A stretch of 64,000 nt of DNA from Halicephalobus mephisto (Eukaryota > Nematoda > Chromadorea > Rhabditida > Panagrolaimidae), in NCBI GenBank assembly GCA_009193035.1, contig SWDT01000119.1, forward strand, positions 1 through 64,000, read 5' to 3'. Under the pieces are notes generated by a model. That model was given only the letters and a program-made list of their open reading frames with translations, had not been told where the DNA came from and did no database searches. A program made the position numbers and the translations under genes. Of the stretch, positions 43,201 to 55,047 are shown one piece after another (positions within the stretch are counted from its first letter, which is position 1; every line of letters starts with the position of its first letter).

Positions 43201-45209
43201 TTAAATTACAGTATAACTTGGTTTTGAAATTAATTGTATTTTACAGTAATGTTGAAATACTGTGCTTTAGGGTAAGATTGAAAATTTGAAGTTAATTTTA
43301 AAGTTAGTGATACTAAATTACTGTAAACTACGGTAATTTTTGAAGAAAAAAATTTACAAATTTAAAGTTACAGTAATTTTTGGAGGAAATGTAAAATTTT
43401 CGGAAATTACTGTAATTTGGAATTTTCTGATTTTAAAGTTACAGTAATTTTTGAATAAAATAGAAAATTTTAAATTTCAATTAATTTTAAAATTATGGAT
43501 TATACTGTAATTTGAAAAAAAATAAGTTTTATTTTTTTTTTCAGTTTTTCCGTCCGATGAAGCTGAAAATTTGAAACAATCGTCTTAAAAATTTTCGCCA
43601 TATCAGTTTTTTGTGAATTTTTTTTTGAAATTATTCCAAAAGTAATTTTAACTACTCAACATTGTAGCTTTATTGTGAAATCTTTGTTCTGTTTTTTACC
43701 CCATACACGATTTACCTTGGTTTTTTTGTTGTTGTAAAATTATAACTGTACTAGCTTTTGAAATGAAAGAAATTAAAAGGGTTGCTTAATTTTGTTTTTT
43801 TTTTTGTGATTTTTTAAATTACTTTTTAAAAAATAAAAACATTGGATTGTAGTTACAGGGACGTTTTCTCAACCGACAATTCATAGATCTTCGTCGATTT
43901 CGAAAAATGAGGAAGATTTGGCAGGTCCGTCGAGTGCGATGTATAGTAGAAGAAGAAATACGGCTGATGTAACGGGAAGTAGTCGAAAAGGATCGATGGA
44001 ACCGTTGGAGAGGGAATTTGCGGATCAAAGGCTTAGTGCCAGTATGGGAGAGGTTAGTTATAAGCCATTATCGGGATTACAGTAGGATTTTCGAATAAGG
44101 TTTAAAATTTTAGAATCTTCCGAAAATTTTTAGAATTTTTAAAAATATGAGAATCCGACAGTAGATTCTGAAGTTTTAGGATTTTTAGTTGTTTCTAGAA
44201 TTCTGTTGGAAATTCTGTAGTTTTCTAGAATCTTGTGAAAATTCTTCAAGCTTTCCAGAATCTAAAAGAAGCTTCTGAAAATTCATGTTGAGATGATTTT
44301 TGATTTTTTTCGTTGTGGGATTTTTGGAAATTCATGTTGAGATCATTTTTGATTTTTTTCGTTGTGGGATTTTTGAAAATTCGTGTTGAGATAATTTTTG
44401 ATTTTTTTCGTTGTGGAATTTTCGAAAATTCGTGTTGAGATCATTTTTGATTTTTTTTTTCGTTGTAGGATTTTTGAAAATTCGTGTTGAGGTAATTTGA
44501 TTTTTAATAGTATGTTTTTAGGTTCTGGTACACAGTGATTATGAGGACGACAACCGTCCTGCGACTTGTTTGGCCAGTCGATGTGGGGACTTTGTGGAAT
44601 CTACGAGGTCGTTGACGTACCTTGAATGGGTCCATGAGAGACAGACGAAAAGGATGAGGACGAGATCAGAATGGTTTTTGTCTCCAGTAATGCCGATGAA
44701 AAATAACGGATCTTCTAAATCAGCTGATTTCCAACAAACTCGATTAAACATTCCGAAAAATTCCGAAATTGGGAGTTCATCTGAAGACATGCAGATATCT
44801 CCTAACACAAATAACGACGACGAGAAAACTCCCCGAGCACCGTTGCAAGTTCTACAAGAATCCACGTCCACTTTGAGACAGAGCGAAGGCGAGGCGACGA
44901 GCCCGAAGACGCCGAACGACGTGTTCCTCGTCCAGAGCGGGCCCGGGCTGCCGGCGGTGGTCGCGGTTCCTGCTAGGGTTGTCAACTCCAGCAACATCGT
45001 CAGGAAGAAATCCTGGAGAACCCATTACGTGAGGCCAAACAAGTCCTTCGATCAAGAGGAACTCGGAGGGACTTCTGAAGTAAGTTGTTTGAAAAACAAA
45101 AAATTCATATATGAAACTTACTTTCCAGGACCCAGGGATGTCTTCTCACTCAAGTCCCGCCCGAAAACTCTCCTCTCGTCGATCATCCACCGGCTTAGAA
45201 ACGGACTAA
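40214..45209 (+). CDS. RhoGAP-domain protein
   Basis: Eleven exons: 40214-40295, 40903-41137, 41213-41326, 41387-41481, 41526-41863, 42055-42164, 42209-42558, 42748-43152, 43859-44052, 44522-45079 and 45129-45209. All joins keep frame and give 853 codons plus stop. Exons 5-7 (about residues 190-435) encode a RhoGAP domain; the arginine finger is most likely the Arg in KKDIWRAPGN, and ASVIKKFLSKLPGGIF and MTPDAIGISVAPSLF are typical later helices. The N-terminus is basic. The C-terminal half is Ser/Pro/acid-rich with a TAPPPPPEDEEE stretch. RhoGAPs stimulate GTP hydrolysis by Rho, Rac or Cdc42 at membrane or cortex; the target is not readable. Exon 1 is inferred from phase and a weak donor. 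Skipping the donor at 43153 would end the protein at TGA 43161-43163. Confidence 0.82.
40300..40790 (+). repeat. Tandem 153-158 bp units in RhoGAP intron 1
   Basis: Landmark GAGTCTAAATTTCCTT occurs at 40324, 40477 and 40635, with a degenerate fourth near 40775. The CCGCGCGTTTTGCTCT just downstream of the exon 1 donor recurs at about 40752, so the exon boundary region itself has been duplicated. Confidence 0.8.
44270..44510 (+). repeat. Tandem units of about 55 bp in RhoGAP intron 9
   Basis: Four to five copies of AAATTCGTGTTGAGATNATT followed by GATTTTTTTCGTTGTGGGAT. No coding capacity. Confidence 0.78.
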
Positions 45210-46142
45210 ATGGTATCTGGAGGATAAACAAGAAAATTAAATTTTCAAATTTCTGTGACGAATTGCCAGTTTTACCTCAAAAATCGTTCCAAATCCCCGC
45301 TCACCTCAGACTTTGCTCAAAAAAGAACAAACAAAACTGTCCTGCTGCCGCAGATTCGTCGTAGGACCATTGCCGTCCGTCATCTCGATTGCAGAATTTC
45401 GCTTTCGTCTTTCTTTTTTAATTTTTTTAAATTTAAAAATTTTTAAAGGTTGTGACAGTCTTTCATTTTTTAAAAACGATCACAAAGGTATTTTTACTGC
45501 CGTTTCCCAACCAAAATTGGTTGCATTTTTGTGTAAAACAAATGCATTCCGTTTTTTAAAGATATTTTTCAATTTCACTTATTTTTTATTTTTTAAAACA
45601 ATTTTGAAGATATATTTCGTCATTGCCCAGAGTTCGCTCAAGTTTTATTTTACGTGCAATTTACGATTGAAATAAATTATAAAAATTAAAAAATTATTTT
45701 TGTAAAAAACACTGGATAGCCATGAGAGATCCTATTTGAAAAATTTAAATAATTTGAAAAATTTAAATAATTTGAAAATTTTGAATAATTTGAAAAATTT
45801 GAATAATTTGAAAAATTTGAATAATTACGGTAAAAATCCAGAAAAACATTGTTATTTCGCAATCCGTTTCGAAGTCATTTTTAAAAATCATTATTTTAAA
45901 AATAATTTTTAAATTAAAAATTTTTTTATAATTTTTACATATTTTCGAAATTCCAACTTTTTTAAAAATCTTTTAAAAGTAATTTTAAATTTTTTAAAAT
46001 TTTTATTTAATTTTCGGATTTTTAAAATAATTGAAATTTTTTAATTTTAATTTTTTACATAATTTTTTAAAAACTCGCTTTAAAGTTGATTTTTTTATAA
46101 AATTAATTTTTTAATTTTAATTTTAATTTTAATTTTTAGATA
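45210..46142. other. Spacer between RhoGAP and MVD genes
   Basis: It probably contains the RhoGAP 3' UTR, then AT-rich DNA with a 14-15 bp tandem AATTTGAAAAATTT (45735-45830). Long forward frames crossing 45250-45670 have no splice or motif support. The MVD start is preceded by AATTTTTAG, a likely trans-splice site. Confidence 0.5.
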
Positions 46143-47680
46143 ATGTCGTTACCGATCTCGATCCGGGTCTGTGTTCCTATGAATATCGCTTTCGTCAAGT
46201 ATTGGGGCAAAGCGAACAAAACCGAAATGCTGCCGTTGAATGATTCTGTCTCAATTACTCTAAACGATCTCAATGCCACGACCGAAGTTTCAATAATTCC
46301 AAATTCCGATGAATCTGATTGTGTCAAAGTTAATGATAAAATTCTACCATGTGATGAAGGAACAAGATTTTTCAAAGTTTTTACAGAATTTAGAAGGATC
46401 GTCGGATCGAGGATTAAGTCTCCTTTCTCGATCAGGATTTCATCGACGACCACTTTCCCCGTCAAAGCCGGTCTGGCTTCGAGTGCCGCTGGGTTTTCTG
46501 CATTGGCTTACGGTCTTGGAAAAGTTGCGAATTTGAAGGATTCTGAAATCGCCAGACTAGCTAGATTAGGTAAGTTTTCCTTGTTTAACATTGATTCAAA
46601 AAACCACTTATATTAACCTAAAAAATCATTTATATATTATATCAAAAAATCACTTATGTATTAACCTAAAAAATTACTTATTTACTAATTCAAAAAACCA
46701 CTTATATTAACCTAAAAAATTACTTATATGTTGATCTAAAAAATCACTCATACTTCAAAAAACTATATATTAATTTAAGAACTTGCCCATATATTAATCC
46801 AGAAAATTGTTTATATATTAATTTTAAGAATTTATATATCAATTTATTATATTTTTGCATATTGGTTTTTTTCTTTTTATATATTAATTTATTATATTTT
46901 TGCATATTGGTTTTTTTCTTTTTATATATTAACTTATTATATTTTTGTATATTTTTTTTATATATTAACTTATTATATTTTTGTATATTGGTTTTTTTAG
47001 GATCAGGAAGTGCATGTAGAAGCCTCCTTCCAGGCTTCGTCCAGTGGGACTCTTCCAAGACTTCTCCAACGGATGAATTTATTTTTTCCTTGCCTACTAA
47101 CCAGGATTTCCAATCTAGTCTCCTGGCCTTCGTTTTCCTTTTCGACAAAAAAGAAAAAACAATCGGAAGTAGTGAAGGAATGGCGAGAACTGTCCAGACG
47201 AGTGATCTTCTGATGCATAGAGTCGTGAAAGTTGTGCCAGATCATGTTCAAAAAATTAAATCAGCAATTGCCTCAGGGGATTTTAGTAATTTTGCTGAAG
47301 TTACGATGAAAGAAAGCAACAGTCTTCATGCTGTTTGTTTGGATTCGTTTCCTCCTTTATGTTATTTGGATGATTTGTCTTTCAAATTAATGAATTTAAT
47401 CCACAAAATTAACGAAAAATTTTCGAAATCAATCTCAGCTTACACGTTTGACGCTGGTCCGAACGCCGTCGTGATGGTCGAGAAGCCGAACGCGGAGTTC
47501 CTTATTCGAAGTCTTCTAGATTTGGAAAATCCTAAATTTTCGTTTATTTGCCATGAATCTACTTTCTGTTCTTTCGACGAAAATTTAAAGAAATTTGTTA
47601 ATCAACCAAAAATGGATCTATCGGATGACGAAATCGAAGTTATCATCACGGCAACTGGTGCTGGACCAAAGATTTGTTGA
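46143..47680 (+). CDS. Mevalonate diphosphate decarboxylase
   Basis: Two exons, 46143-46569 and 47001-47680, give 368 codons plus stop. GHMP-kinase-fold landmarks are present: [10 protein letters not shown] near the N-terminus, the ATP-binding loop [15 protein letters not shown] (about residues 110-124, just before the intron), [16 protein letters not shown] across the splice, and [12 protein letters not shown] with the catalytic Asp. The enzyme makes isopentenyl diphosphate from mevalonate 5-diphosphate with ATP, the last step of the mevalonate pathway, supplying dolichol, ubiquinone and prenyl groups (nematodes do not make sterols). Slightly shorter than human MVD (400), with no motif missing. 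Confidence 0.93.
46610..46990 (+). repeat. Minisatellites in the MVD intron
   Basis: First, about six units of 24-30 bp with AACCTAAAAAATCACTTATA; then four units with TTTTTATATATTAATTTATT and ATATTTTTGCATATTGG. The intron is almost wholly repetitive. Confidence 0.8.
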
Positions 47681-47797
47681 ATTTTTAATTTTATTTTAAA
47701 ATAGAGTTTGATTTATATTTAAATTAATAAAAAACAATAAAACTAATTTATTTAAAATAATCATCTAGGATTTTGGTTGTTGAAGGCGGGGGATGAT
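47681..47797. other. Short spacer, MVD 3' end
   Basis: It contains two AATAAA-type signals (about 47720-47740), the likely MVD polyadenylation region, and then joins the TIR-like inner end of the right ShKT arm. Confidence 0.5.
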
Positions 47798-48249
47798 AGT
47801 CTGTCACATTTCGCCCAAAATGACGAATCTTGAGATTTCTCATTTTTTTTGTTGTTTTTAAAAATAATTCCTCAGATATTTGAAGAGAGTATCTCAAAGC
47901 TATCGATTTGAGACTTTCGTATCAAGCTTCGAACCAATTTTTCCATTCAAATCTTTTTTAACTAATTCAAATTTGACAGTTCAAATGTTCAAATTTAAAC
48001 AATTGACTTCTATTTATATTTTGCAGCCATAGGGTCACTCATCAATTTGCCTTAAACGGATGACTTGTTTCACGCCAAACGATATTACAATAGATGAAAA
48101 TAGAGTCTTTATCTAATTAAACAAATTTAAAAATCTATTTCCCGTGATGTCGAAATTCAAACAGGCCACAAATCAAGAATTGTGATGCAAATGACTTTAT
48201 TTTTAACCGATTACTGTGTTATATTTTTATCATGTTGGTATTTCAAGGA

Positions 48250-48817
48250 TCATCCACTGCAACGGCCGCAAGTGAGGGGACATTGTTGGGTCTGAAACGG
48301 GAAGTTAAAAATATGTGAGTGGTTTTGAAACAAACCATGAGGGTGTAGTAGACGGAGTTGTTGCAGAGATAGGACACAGAAGGACAGTCACTGGTTCCTG
48401 TTGACGGATTTATTTTGTCGACACCTGTAAATCATATTATTTAAGTAAAAAAACGAAAACATACAAGATGAACATCTGCCACAAGTCCGTGCGCATTGTT
48501 GAGTCATCAAATCCTGAAAATTGTTCAGTGATTAGGTAATAAAAATCAACTTACATAGTAAATAGAGTTTGAGCAAAGGTTAGCATTAGCAGCACAGGTG
48601 GAAGCCACATCAGAGCATGTCGAGGGAGCCGTGGTAATTGTTGGAGGAGAAGAACAACACTGTCCGGAAAAACAACCGTATCCTGAGGGACAAAAATTCA
48701 AGATACAATCTAAATAAGCTTTGTTTTTAAAGAAGATACTTCTAGAAATTTACTTTGAATACATACTCCAGTAACTAAGTTGAAACAGGAAAATACGACA
48801 ATCAGGATTTTGATCAT
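48250..48817 (-). CDS. Secreted two-domain ShKT protein (right copy)
   Basis: Exons 48817-48754, 48709-48555, 48513-48465, 48424-48336 and 48291-48250 correspond one to one with the left copy and give 132 codons plus stop. Signal peptide, cysteine-rich N-terminal module and both six-cysteine ShKT domains are conserved. Exon 3 is 15 bp shorter, removing five residues of the Thr/Ser/Pro linker between the two domains without changing frame, and several codons differ, mostly around the signal-peptide end and the first module. All splice sites remain canonical, so both copies appear functional. Role unknown beyond a secreted ShKT protein. Confidence 0.85.
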
Positions 48818-49183
48818 TCTTTCAGATCCACAGCTATTGTGAAATGAAAGAAATGGAGGGGTTTATAAAGCCTTCAAGGTCAGAAGTCAGACATATATTT
48901 CCGGCAAATCTAAACAAAATCCACCCCCCAATCAAATAAAAAAATTCAAGTTGTGTATCCAAAAAAAGGTGGGTAAATTTCCAATCAAGCTACTGCACAG
49001 CGCAACGGAGAAATAGACAACATAGGATCTCCCCAGAAAAACCCATTGTTGAAAAAATTCAAGCTCTTTATTTGCTGGCTACCGTAGCTCAGGATTTAAC
49101 AGCATTGCAAATGTGATATCGCTATTGAATTCAACATAGTCCATTACTCCTTAAACATCCTGTTCACTTTCTGTGATCTATGT

Positions 49184-49444
49184 TTATCTGATTTCTAAAG
49201 AAAACCTCATTTGACTCTGACCAAGACCACAACTATTAGTTTTGAACTTCCGAATCACACTTTGAATCGATTTCGAAAGATCGACAGCTCTGATCAAGAT
49301 TATCAGGTTGATGGATGGTCGGAAGAGTTCTATCTTCAGAATTCCATAATTGTTATTGACGAATTGATAAACTGAAATTTCTTCTGGCAAATGTTCAATT
49401 GCTGAAAGTTGACGATCAGAAAATAATCTGTGACGGCTGAACAC
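49184..49444 (-). pseudogene. Uninterrupted version of the decayed coding remnant
   Basis: An 86-codon frame equivalent to 945-1180, open here because CAG stands where the left arm has TAA. It has no recognised start or upstream exons. It could be the final exon of a gene whose other exons I could not find, or a remnant that has by chance stayed open. Confidence 0.4.
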
Positions 49445-50364
49445 TTCAGATTACTCTTGGAAAGCAACAGTGAAACAGGGATCTTGGAACTTTCAGATGA
49501 TCCACAAATCAGATTATAAATGTGCTATTCATTGTAAGGAAGTGTGCAGAAAATGAGTGCAACTCTTTAGTATTGGAAGTCTCAGAGATTACCATATTAT
49601 CAGAACACAGGCAATTCCAAGTAGTATGATTTCTCAAAGTAGAATATTAATAGCTTCTCTGATTTTCGACAAAATTGGATGTTGCCTACTTTGTGGTCCA
49701 TACTATAAACAGAATGAGTATTTCTGCGAGTAATTGAACACAGGTTTCCGGGAATTACAAATTATTCAGAATCTAAAGTTTCATATATTTATTTTAAAAT
49801 CATTACTGTAAAAGTCGAAAGTAAATGCTGTTACGAAACTGCGTCGAGACGAATCCTAATGATTCACTAGGAATTACAGTGGTCTGTGTGACAATTTTGG
49901 TCTTCTATGGTAATTTCACGATTTTGCAATCGAGGTTTTACAATTCCTAGCCCTAAATGATGTTTAATGAAAACATGATTCAGATCATGCCCACGTCATA
50001 CAGGATTTCCTTTTAAACAGCAATATGAATGACATTCAAGAGGAGAAAGTAAACAGTCGGATTTAAATTATTTAAAATACATTGCTGTCATTGTTAGGAC
50101 AGAAACTACTAGAAAGAGAACACCCGAAAAGATAGTCTGAATATCAGGGATCATGAAGTATTATAGGACATCAGTGGGACCTCTGATTGTCTTGTGTGGG
50201 TAGTAATATATACATATATAATCGCTATCTGTCTTATTGTTGCGTAGAGATTATTAATATACTTCCTATCTCTATCCTAACACGGAAAATAAGAAATCTC
50301 AAGATTAGCCATTTTGGGCGAATTGACGAAACGTGACAGAAACAATTGTTCTTTCTCCGGAAAC

Positions 50365-50979
50365 TTGGGTGAGAATCTGCTTTTGTAGAGTTCTACAACT
50401 TTCACAATATAATAAAATAGCTATCAAAACTACAGTAAATATTAGAATTAGTGGCTATTAGAGTGAAAAGGTTTTCTTATAATTGCTGCAGACATCATTA
50501 TTTTGTTGTGCAATTTTTTCTACATAAGACTTTCCAAAGATAAAACAAAATAGAAATTTTCGTTATAATGACTTCACTAACACAATGTCTGTTCACGAGC
50601 TGCATGGGGAATATTCACCGGGCGTTGTGTCTCTGTCGTCACACCTGGACTAGCAAATATTATACCACACGTTGGATCTACTTGCTGCTGATATCATGAT
50701 CAAAACTCAAATCACAATCCGATACTAACTTTCCCGAATATTCCTCCTAGTCGCATTTTCTGTGAAAATCCAATACCTTATATTCAAACTCAGCATAACA
50801 AGTCAGCAACTGAGACTATGCGCAACATTGCACAATATTAATGTCTGTGTAAAATAAGGTCGAACAGAAAATACTAGTTGAGGGCAGAACTATCGAATCA
50901 AAGACAATATTCTGAGCGTGTATAAAGGTCGATTGAACTAAACTTGATTCTATTTGATTGTACTTTTTGTCTAGCCAAG
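50365..50979. other. Upstream region of CHK kinase-like gene
   Basis: A unique sequence less AT-rich than elsewhere, with no ORF. TATAAAGG at 50921-50928 lies 52 bp before the start codon and is a plausible TATA box. Confidence 0.55.
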
Positions 50980-52926
50980 ATGGCCGCTGAAGTTGGAACT
51001 GAAACTACTTCTACTCCAAACGGAGGAGGACCTTCAAAGTTAGAGCCTGTGAATGGATTGACGAAGAAAGTTGCGGGAGATGTATTCGATGAGTGGAAGA
51101 CGTTGACTGGACATTCCTTCACTGCCGGATTTGCGGTTGAAAGTCTGAGAAGCAATGATGAGGTATATAAGAAGCTCCATGGAGACAGACCAATCAAAAA
51201 TGTAAGTCTATAAAATAATTTTTGTGAATTCAGTTACTATGAGTTTTATTGAAAGAGTTCCTGAATAATGATTAGTCTTAACAGTTTTCCATATTTTGGG
51301 TTACAATGATATTTTCTTATTAGAACTGTGAAAGTCGGTATTCATAAAACAGCTTTAATGGTAACTGATATATGAACACTATCTATTTTCGCGTTAAAAG
51401 CACCTCAATTAGATAACAACTAAGTCGTACACTCTTCAGGTGACTGCTTCCGATGTCAGCAACGGCAAGGGCTTCATGTCCGAAGTCCTTCGGTGCATCA
51501 TCCACTTTGCTGATTTCGCTTCCGAATCTGACATCTACAGCACTATTCTCAAAATCCCCGGAATGGAGTCGTTTGAGGCTGTGAATGAAACCTCCGCAAC
51601 CAAAATTCTTCTAGACGATAAAATGATGAAGAAAATGCTAAATCTTCATCAGACTGAAGTTGACTTCTATGAACATTTATCCAAGACCGTTGATATTCCC
51701 ATTCCTCGTGTCTTCAAAACCCTTCCTTGGAAACTAGGAGAGACTGAAGGATTAGTGCATATGGAGGATATGACTGGAAGAGGAATTGTATTAGACCACA
51801 GTAATTCCTTGACCATTTCTCAGATCAAAGAAATTGTCAGGCATCTGGCTCATATGCACAGAATGGTCTTGACTTCAGAGGATGAAGAGTTCAATTCCTG
51901 GAAAGGGGAACATAATGATAATCAGTTAAGCTTTGCGTCATTTTGTAAACTGTTAAATGATCCAGAGCTATTCTTGGCTATCTGCGGAGATAGAAGTGAG
52001 TTTGGATTACTTCAACATGGATAAGTATTGTCGTAGGCATGAGAGCGAATTTGAAACATTAATTTTTTTGAACTTTTGGAAAACACTAAAAATGAGTATG
52101 TATATTTTTTATCTTGTCTATCTGCAGAACAGTAGTTAAGTTTCATAAAAATCCTAGATTAATTCTATTAGCATTTATGCCAAGAAAATCAAATAATTTA
52201 ACATTCTTCATCAGTAAGGGAATTACTATATTTTTCGAAATGATATATACTTTTTGTATTACATGTTCAAGATATGGTAATTCTCACACTTAAAATTTAT
52301 TGACTTTTTATTACCAATTATTCTAAACTCTTTCATTCTAGGTGCTTTCGAACCTTTGATCAACAAATGCCATAAAGTGGGGTCAAATCGAACATACATC
52401 GAGTACGCTTTCTCGCAGTCATGGAAAGACCTCAACATGTCCCCAGTGATTGCTCACGGAGATCTTCACTCTGGAAATATGATGTGGAAACTAGATGAAA
52501 GCGGTGGAGTTACCAATGAAGTACTGGCTGTCTTCGACTGGCAAGAATATCACGAAGGATCTCCTATGGAAGATATAGCCAGAATCTTGACTTTTTGTTG
52601 TAATGGGTGTACTAGAGAAGAAGCAGAAGAATTCATCTTCGATTTCTACCTTGAACAACTCACAAAGGAAATGAAGGAAGTCGGAAAAGAGGCTTCCGTA
52701 TACCTTAGATCAGATCAAGAAGGCTTACAATTACATGTATCTTACTCAAGCTTATGGACTGATTATGGTACCTAATTTTCTACAAGAATTCTTCAAAAAC
52801 GACAGTCCTGGATTGAAACAATCCAAAATAGACACGGTGATTCTCAGGTGCAAACATGCTTTGGAGGATATGAAGAGACTTTTTGACGGGGAAATGAAGG
52901 ATGTTTATGACAAATATGAGCAGTGA
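50980..52926 (+). CDS. CHK kinase-like (DUF1679) protein with a frame break
   Basis: Exons 50980-51201, 51440-51995 and 52342 onward encode a protein kinase-like phosphotransferase of the CHK/DUF1679/ecdysteroid-kinase-like family. VHMEDMTGRG and LAHMHRM, the catalytic loop VIAHGDLHSGNMMW and the metal loop AVFDWQEYHEGSPMEDIARIL are all visible. Such proteins phosphorylate small molecules in detoxification or hormone inactivation; the substrate is unknown. The third exon's frame runs to TAA at 52773-52775, but the family's C-terminal part (LPYTLDQIKKAYNY and on to TGA 52924-52926) continues in the +1 frame, and the two meet at about 52690-52700. No intron of usable size fits, so there is one extra base (or two missing), by error or inactivation. 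Confidence 0.82.
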
Positions 52927-53940
52927 TTTCGTTGTTAATTACGGGATAGGATTATGCTGTTGAAAAGCAAATATATATTATAACCTTCTATGAGAAAGTT
53001 CCTCAGTCTAAATTTCAAGATCTTTCCGATTGAAAGTGATCACTAGGGTGTTGTGTTTACATCTTTCTGTAACAGTCTAAAACTGTATATTCGATGTAAA
53101 AATTCTAGAACTCATGACTATATATTTCGAGCTTTCTTCAAGGTCCCGATTGAAACAAGCATAATTCACTATCAGTCAATCAAGTTCTATTACTAGACAG
53201 ATGATTCTTAACCTGAACTTCAAAATTGATATATGAACTTTTACTACAAAACATTCACCATTTTGCAACTAAATAAACCTATGATAATAATTGGATAAAT
53301 TGGGTATTTTTCTGTAAAAATGCGTCTAAATGATTATTTGTAAGTACGAAGATGGAGAAAATTGCAAAATATATCGTAATAACTAAGTAACAACGAGAAG
53401 AAGCGAATTTAGTGGTAATTCCAAAAACCAAGAAATCTGTGGTGCTAACACGAAAAAATGAGATATCTCAAGGTTCGCCATTTTGGGCGAAACGTGACAG
53501 ACTGTCGTCCCTTCACCATTGAAGAATGACAAAGAACGTGAACTGGCTTCTACCTCGATAGTCCCTGGAGTTACGGTAAGAATGCGCTTGCTAGTCGATG
53601 AAGCTGCTTGGTTCAAATTGAGTTTTGGTTATTCTTGTTTTTGGATTATTCTTGCTGAGGCCGGTGAGTCCAAGATAACATGAAGATTAATATACCCAGG
53701 AGAATAATTATTTTCAATATCTGGCTGTCCATAGTAAAAGAAAAAATATTAAACGTTCAATCTTATCCAATCCATTCTTTTACTGATATAGCAAGATAGT
53801 TACTGAAAAAAACAATTTTTCATTTTAATTAGTCACTATCAGGACCAGTGAATCCAAAATAACAAGAAGCTAAAAACTCAACAATGTCGTGGAATTTTGT
53901 AAAAATAATTTTTTATTCAATTTTGAATAAAAAACAAAAA
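52927..53940. other. Spacer with an isolated TIR-like block
   Basis: It contains the 53455-53540 block listed next and otherwise unique AT-rich sequence. No gene. Confidence 0.5.
53455..53540 (+). repeat. Third copy of the TIR-like end of the ShKT arms
   Basis: GAGATATCTCAAGGTTCGCC, then ATTTTGGGCGAAACGTGACAG, then ACTGTCGTCCCTTCACC. It matches the inner end of the right arm and also its outside flank (ACTATCATCCCCCGCC), so it is a dispersed repeat end rather than a piece of the ShKT block alone. Confidence 0.75.
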
Positions 53941-55047
53941 TTATTTCCAGGAATCCTTGAGGGTAGCGAAGTATTCCTCGATTGTCTGTTTTCCTTGTAC
54001 TGTATTGCCTAAGGCCGTTTCGATAACGATTTCATTCATAGATATTTTAGGATTAAGTGTAGTTTTGCAACATCGGGAATGAAAAACCGAACTTCGGCTT
54101 GTCCAGTAAATTGAAAGAAAAATAATGAATAAATTATATATCTAAAAATTTACTTTTAAAATTTTCGAAGCTTTTTAAAATTTTACAAAAGATTCTGAAA
54201 TTTTTGAAAAAATTTTTTCAGAATCTTTCAGAATTTAATGAAAATTTTTAAACTTTTAAATTTTGAAAATTTATTTCAGACGATTTCGCAAAAATAAATA
54301 TTTTTAATTTTTTAGTTTAATTGAACTTACAGAATGGTAAATTGGATACGTATAAAGATATCCGGATATCTTCATTGTGCCGGTAATGACGATCGAAGCT
54401 GAACTGAAGAATATATCCAGAAACACGTGAGGAAACAAAAGTTTCAAAATTTTTACATTTTCTGTGATTTGGTACCTTTGGCTAAGTTCGCTTCCGATAC
54501 TGGATCTCTTCATTCTTATGTATAAATTAATTTTTGCAAGTACCGCAACTGCTACGACGTTCATCAAAGTAAAAAAAGATAAATAAGCATAAGCGAAGTA
54601 AACCGAAATCCCCAGATTAATGTTGATAATACGTATAGCGATTCCGATGACGAAATCCGCAATCACGTATCCAGGAAGAAAAAATTTAAATTTCCTTGAT
54701 TTCTCGTAATTGACAGAGTATACTGTAGCCATGATTCTTTCGATTATCATCATCGTGGTCGTTATCCGTATCATTACGTGGATCATCGAAAAAATATTTT
54801 TAAAATATTCAAAATATTCCAAATCCGAAGTCTGATGTTCGTAGATTACTGTAATAGTGTTGTTAACAGCACATAATAAGGATGTTCCAAATACCATGAT
54901 TCCTAGAAGACCTGTTAGAAATCTGAAATTAAAATGGGCTTTTCTGACAGCTTTGTTCATGAAATAAATTCCGACAGGAGAAACAACCGTTCCGAGACAC
55001 GATATCCCGATGCAGATTTTGTAGAGAAATTTTTCTTCTTCATCCAT
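53941..55047 (-). CDS. Seven-helix chemoreceptor, Sra superfamily (sre-like)
   Basis: Two exons, 55047-54331 and 54141-53941, join in phase 0 and give 305 codons plus stop. Start at ATG 55047 (MDEEEKF), not the in-frame TTG upstream. Hydropathy by eye gives seven membrane segments. IIERIMATVYSVNYEKSRK at the end of the third helix and LSQRYQITENVKILKLL before the sixth are the signature of nematode serpentine receptors of the sre/srab/sra group. The second exon supplies helix seven and the tail ending EEYFATLKDSWK. These receptors sit in sensory cilia and bind environmental chemicals; the ligand is unknown. Paralogue of 57486-61436. Confidence 0.8.

Larger units (their letters stand above)
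47798..50364 (-). repeat. Right arm of the inverted duplication, both TIR-like ends present
   Basis: Reverse complement of 1-2624. The inner end, 47798-47840 (CTGTCACATTTCGCCCAAAATG followed by ACGAATCTTGAGATTTCTC, here split for length), is itself the inverted counterpart of the outer end at about 50300-50337. The block between the two ends (about 2.54 kb) therefore looks like a discrete element. Homology with the left arm continues 24 bp past the outer end, to about 50364. It contains an ShKT gene, the coding remnant at 49184-49444 and one copy of the unit duplicated in the left arm. Confidence 0.88.

Noticed and set aside
45255..45675. Overlapping forward ORFs after the RhoGAP stop
   Set aside because: They overlap the likely 3' UTR, are AT-driven and show no motifs.
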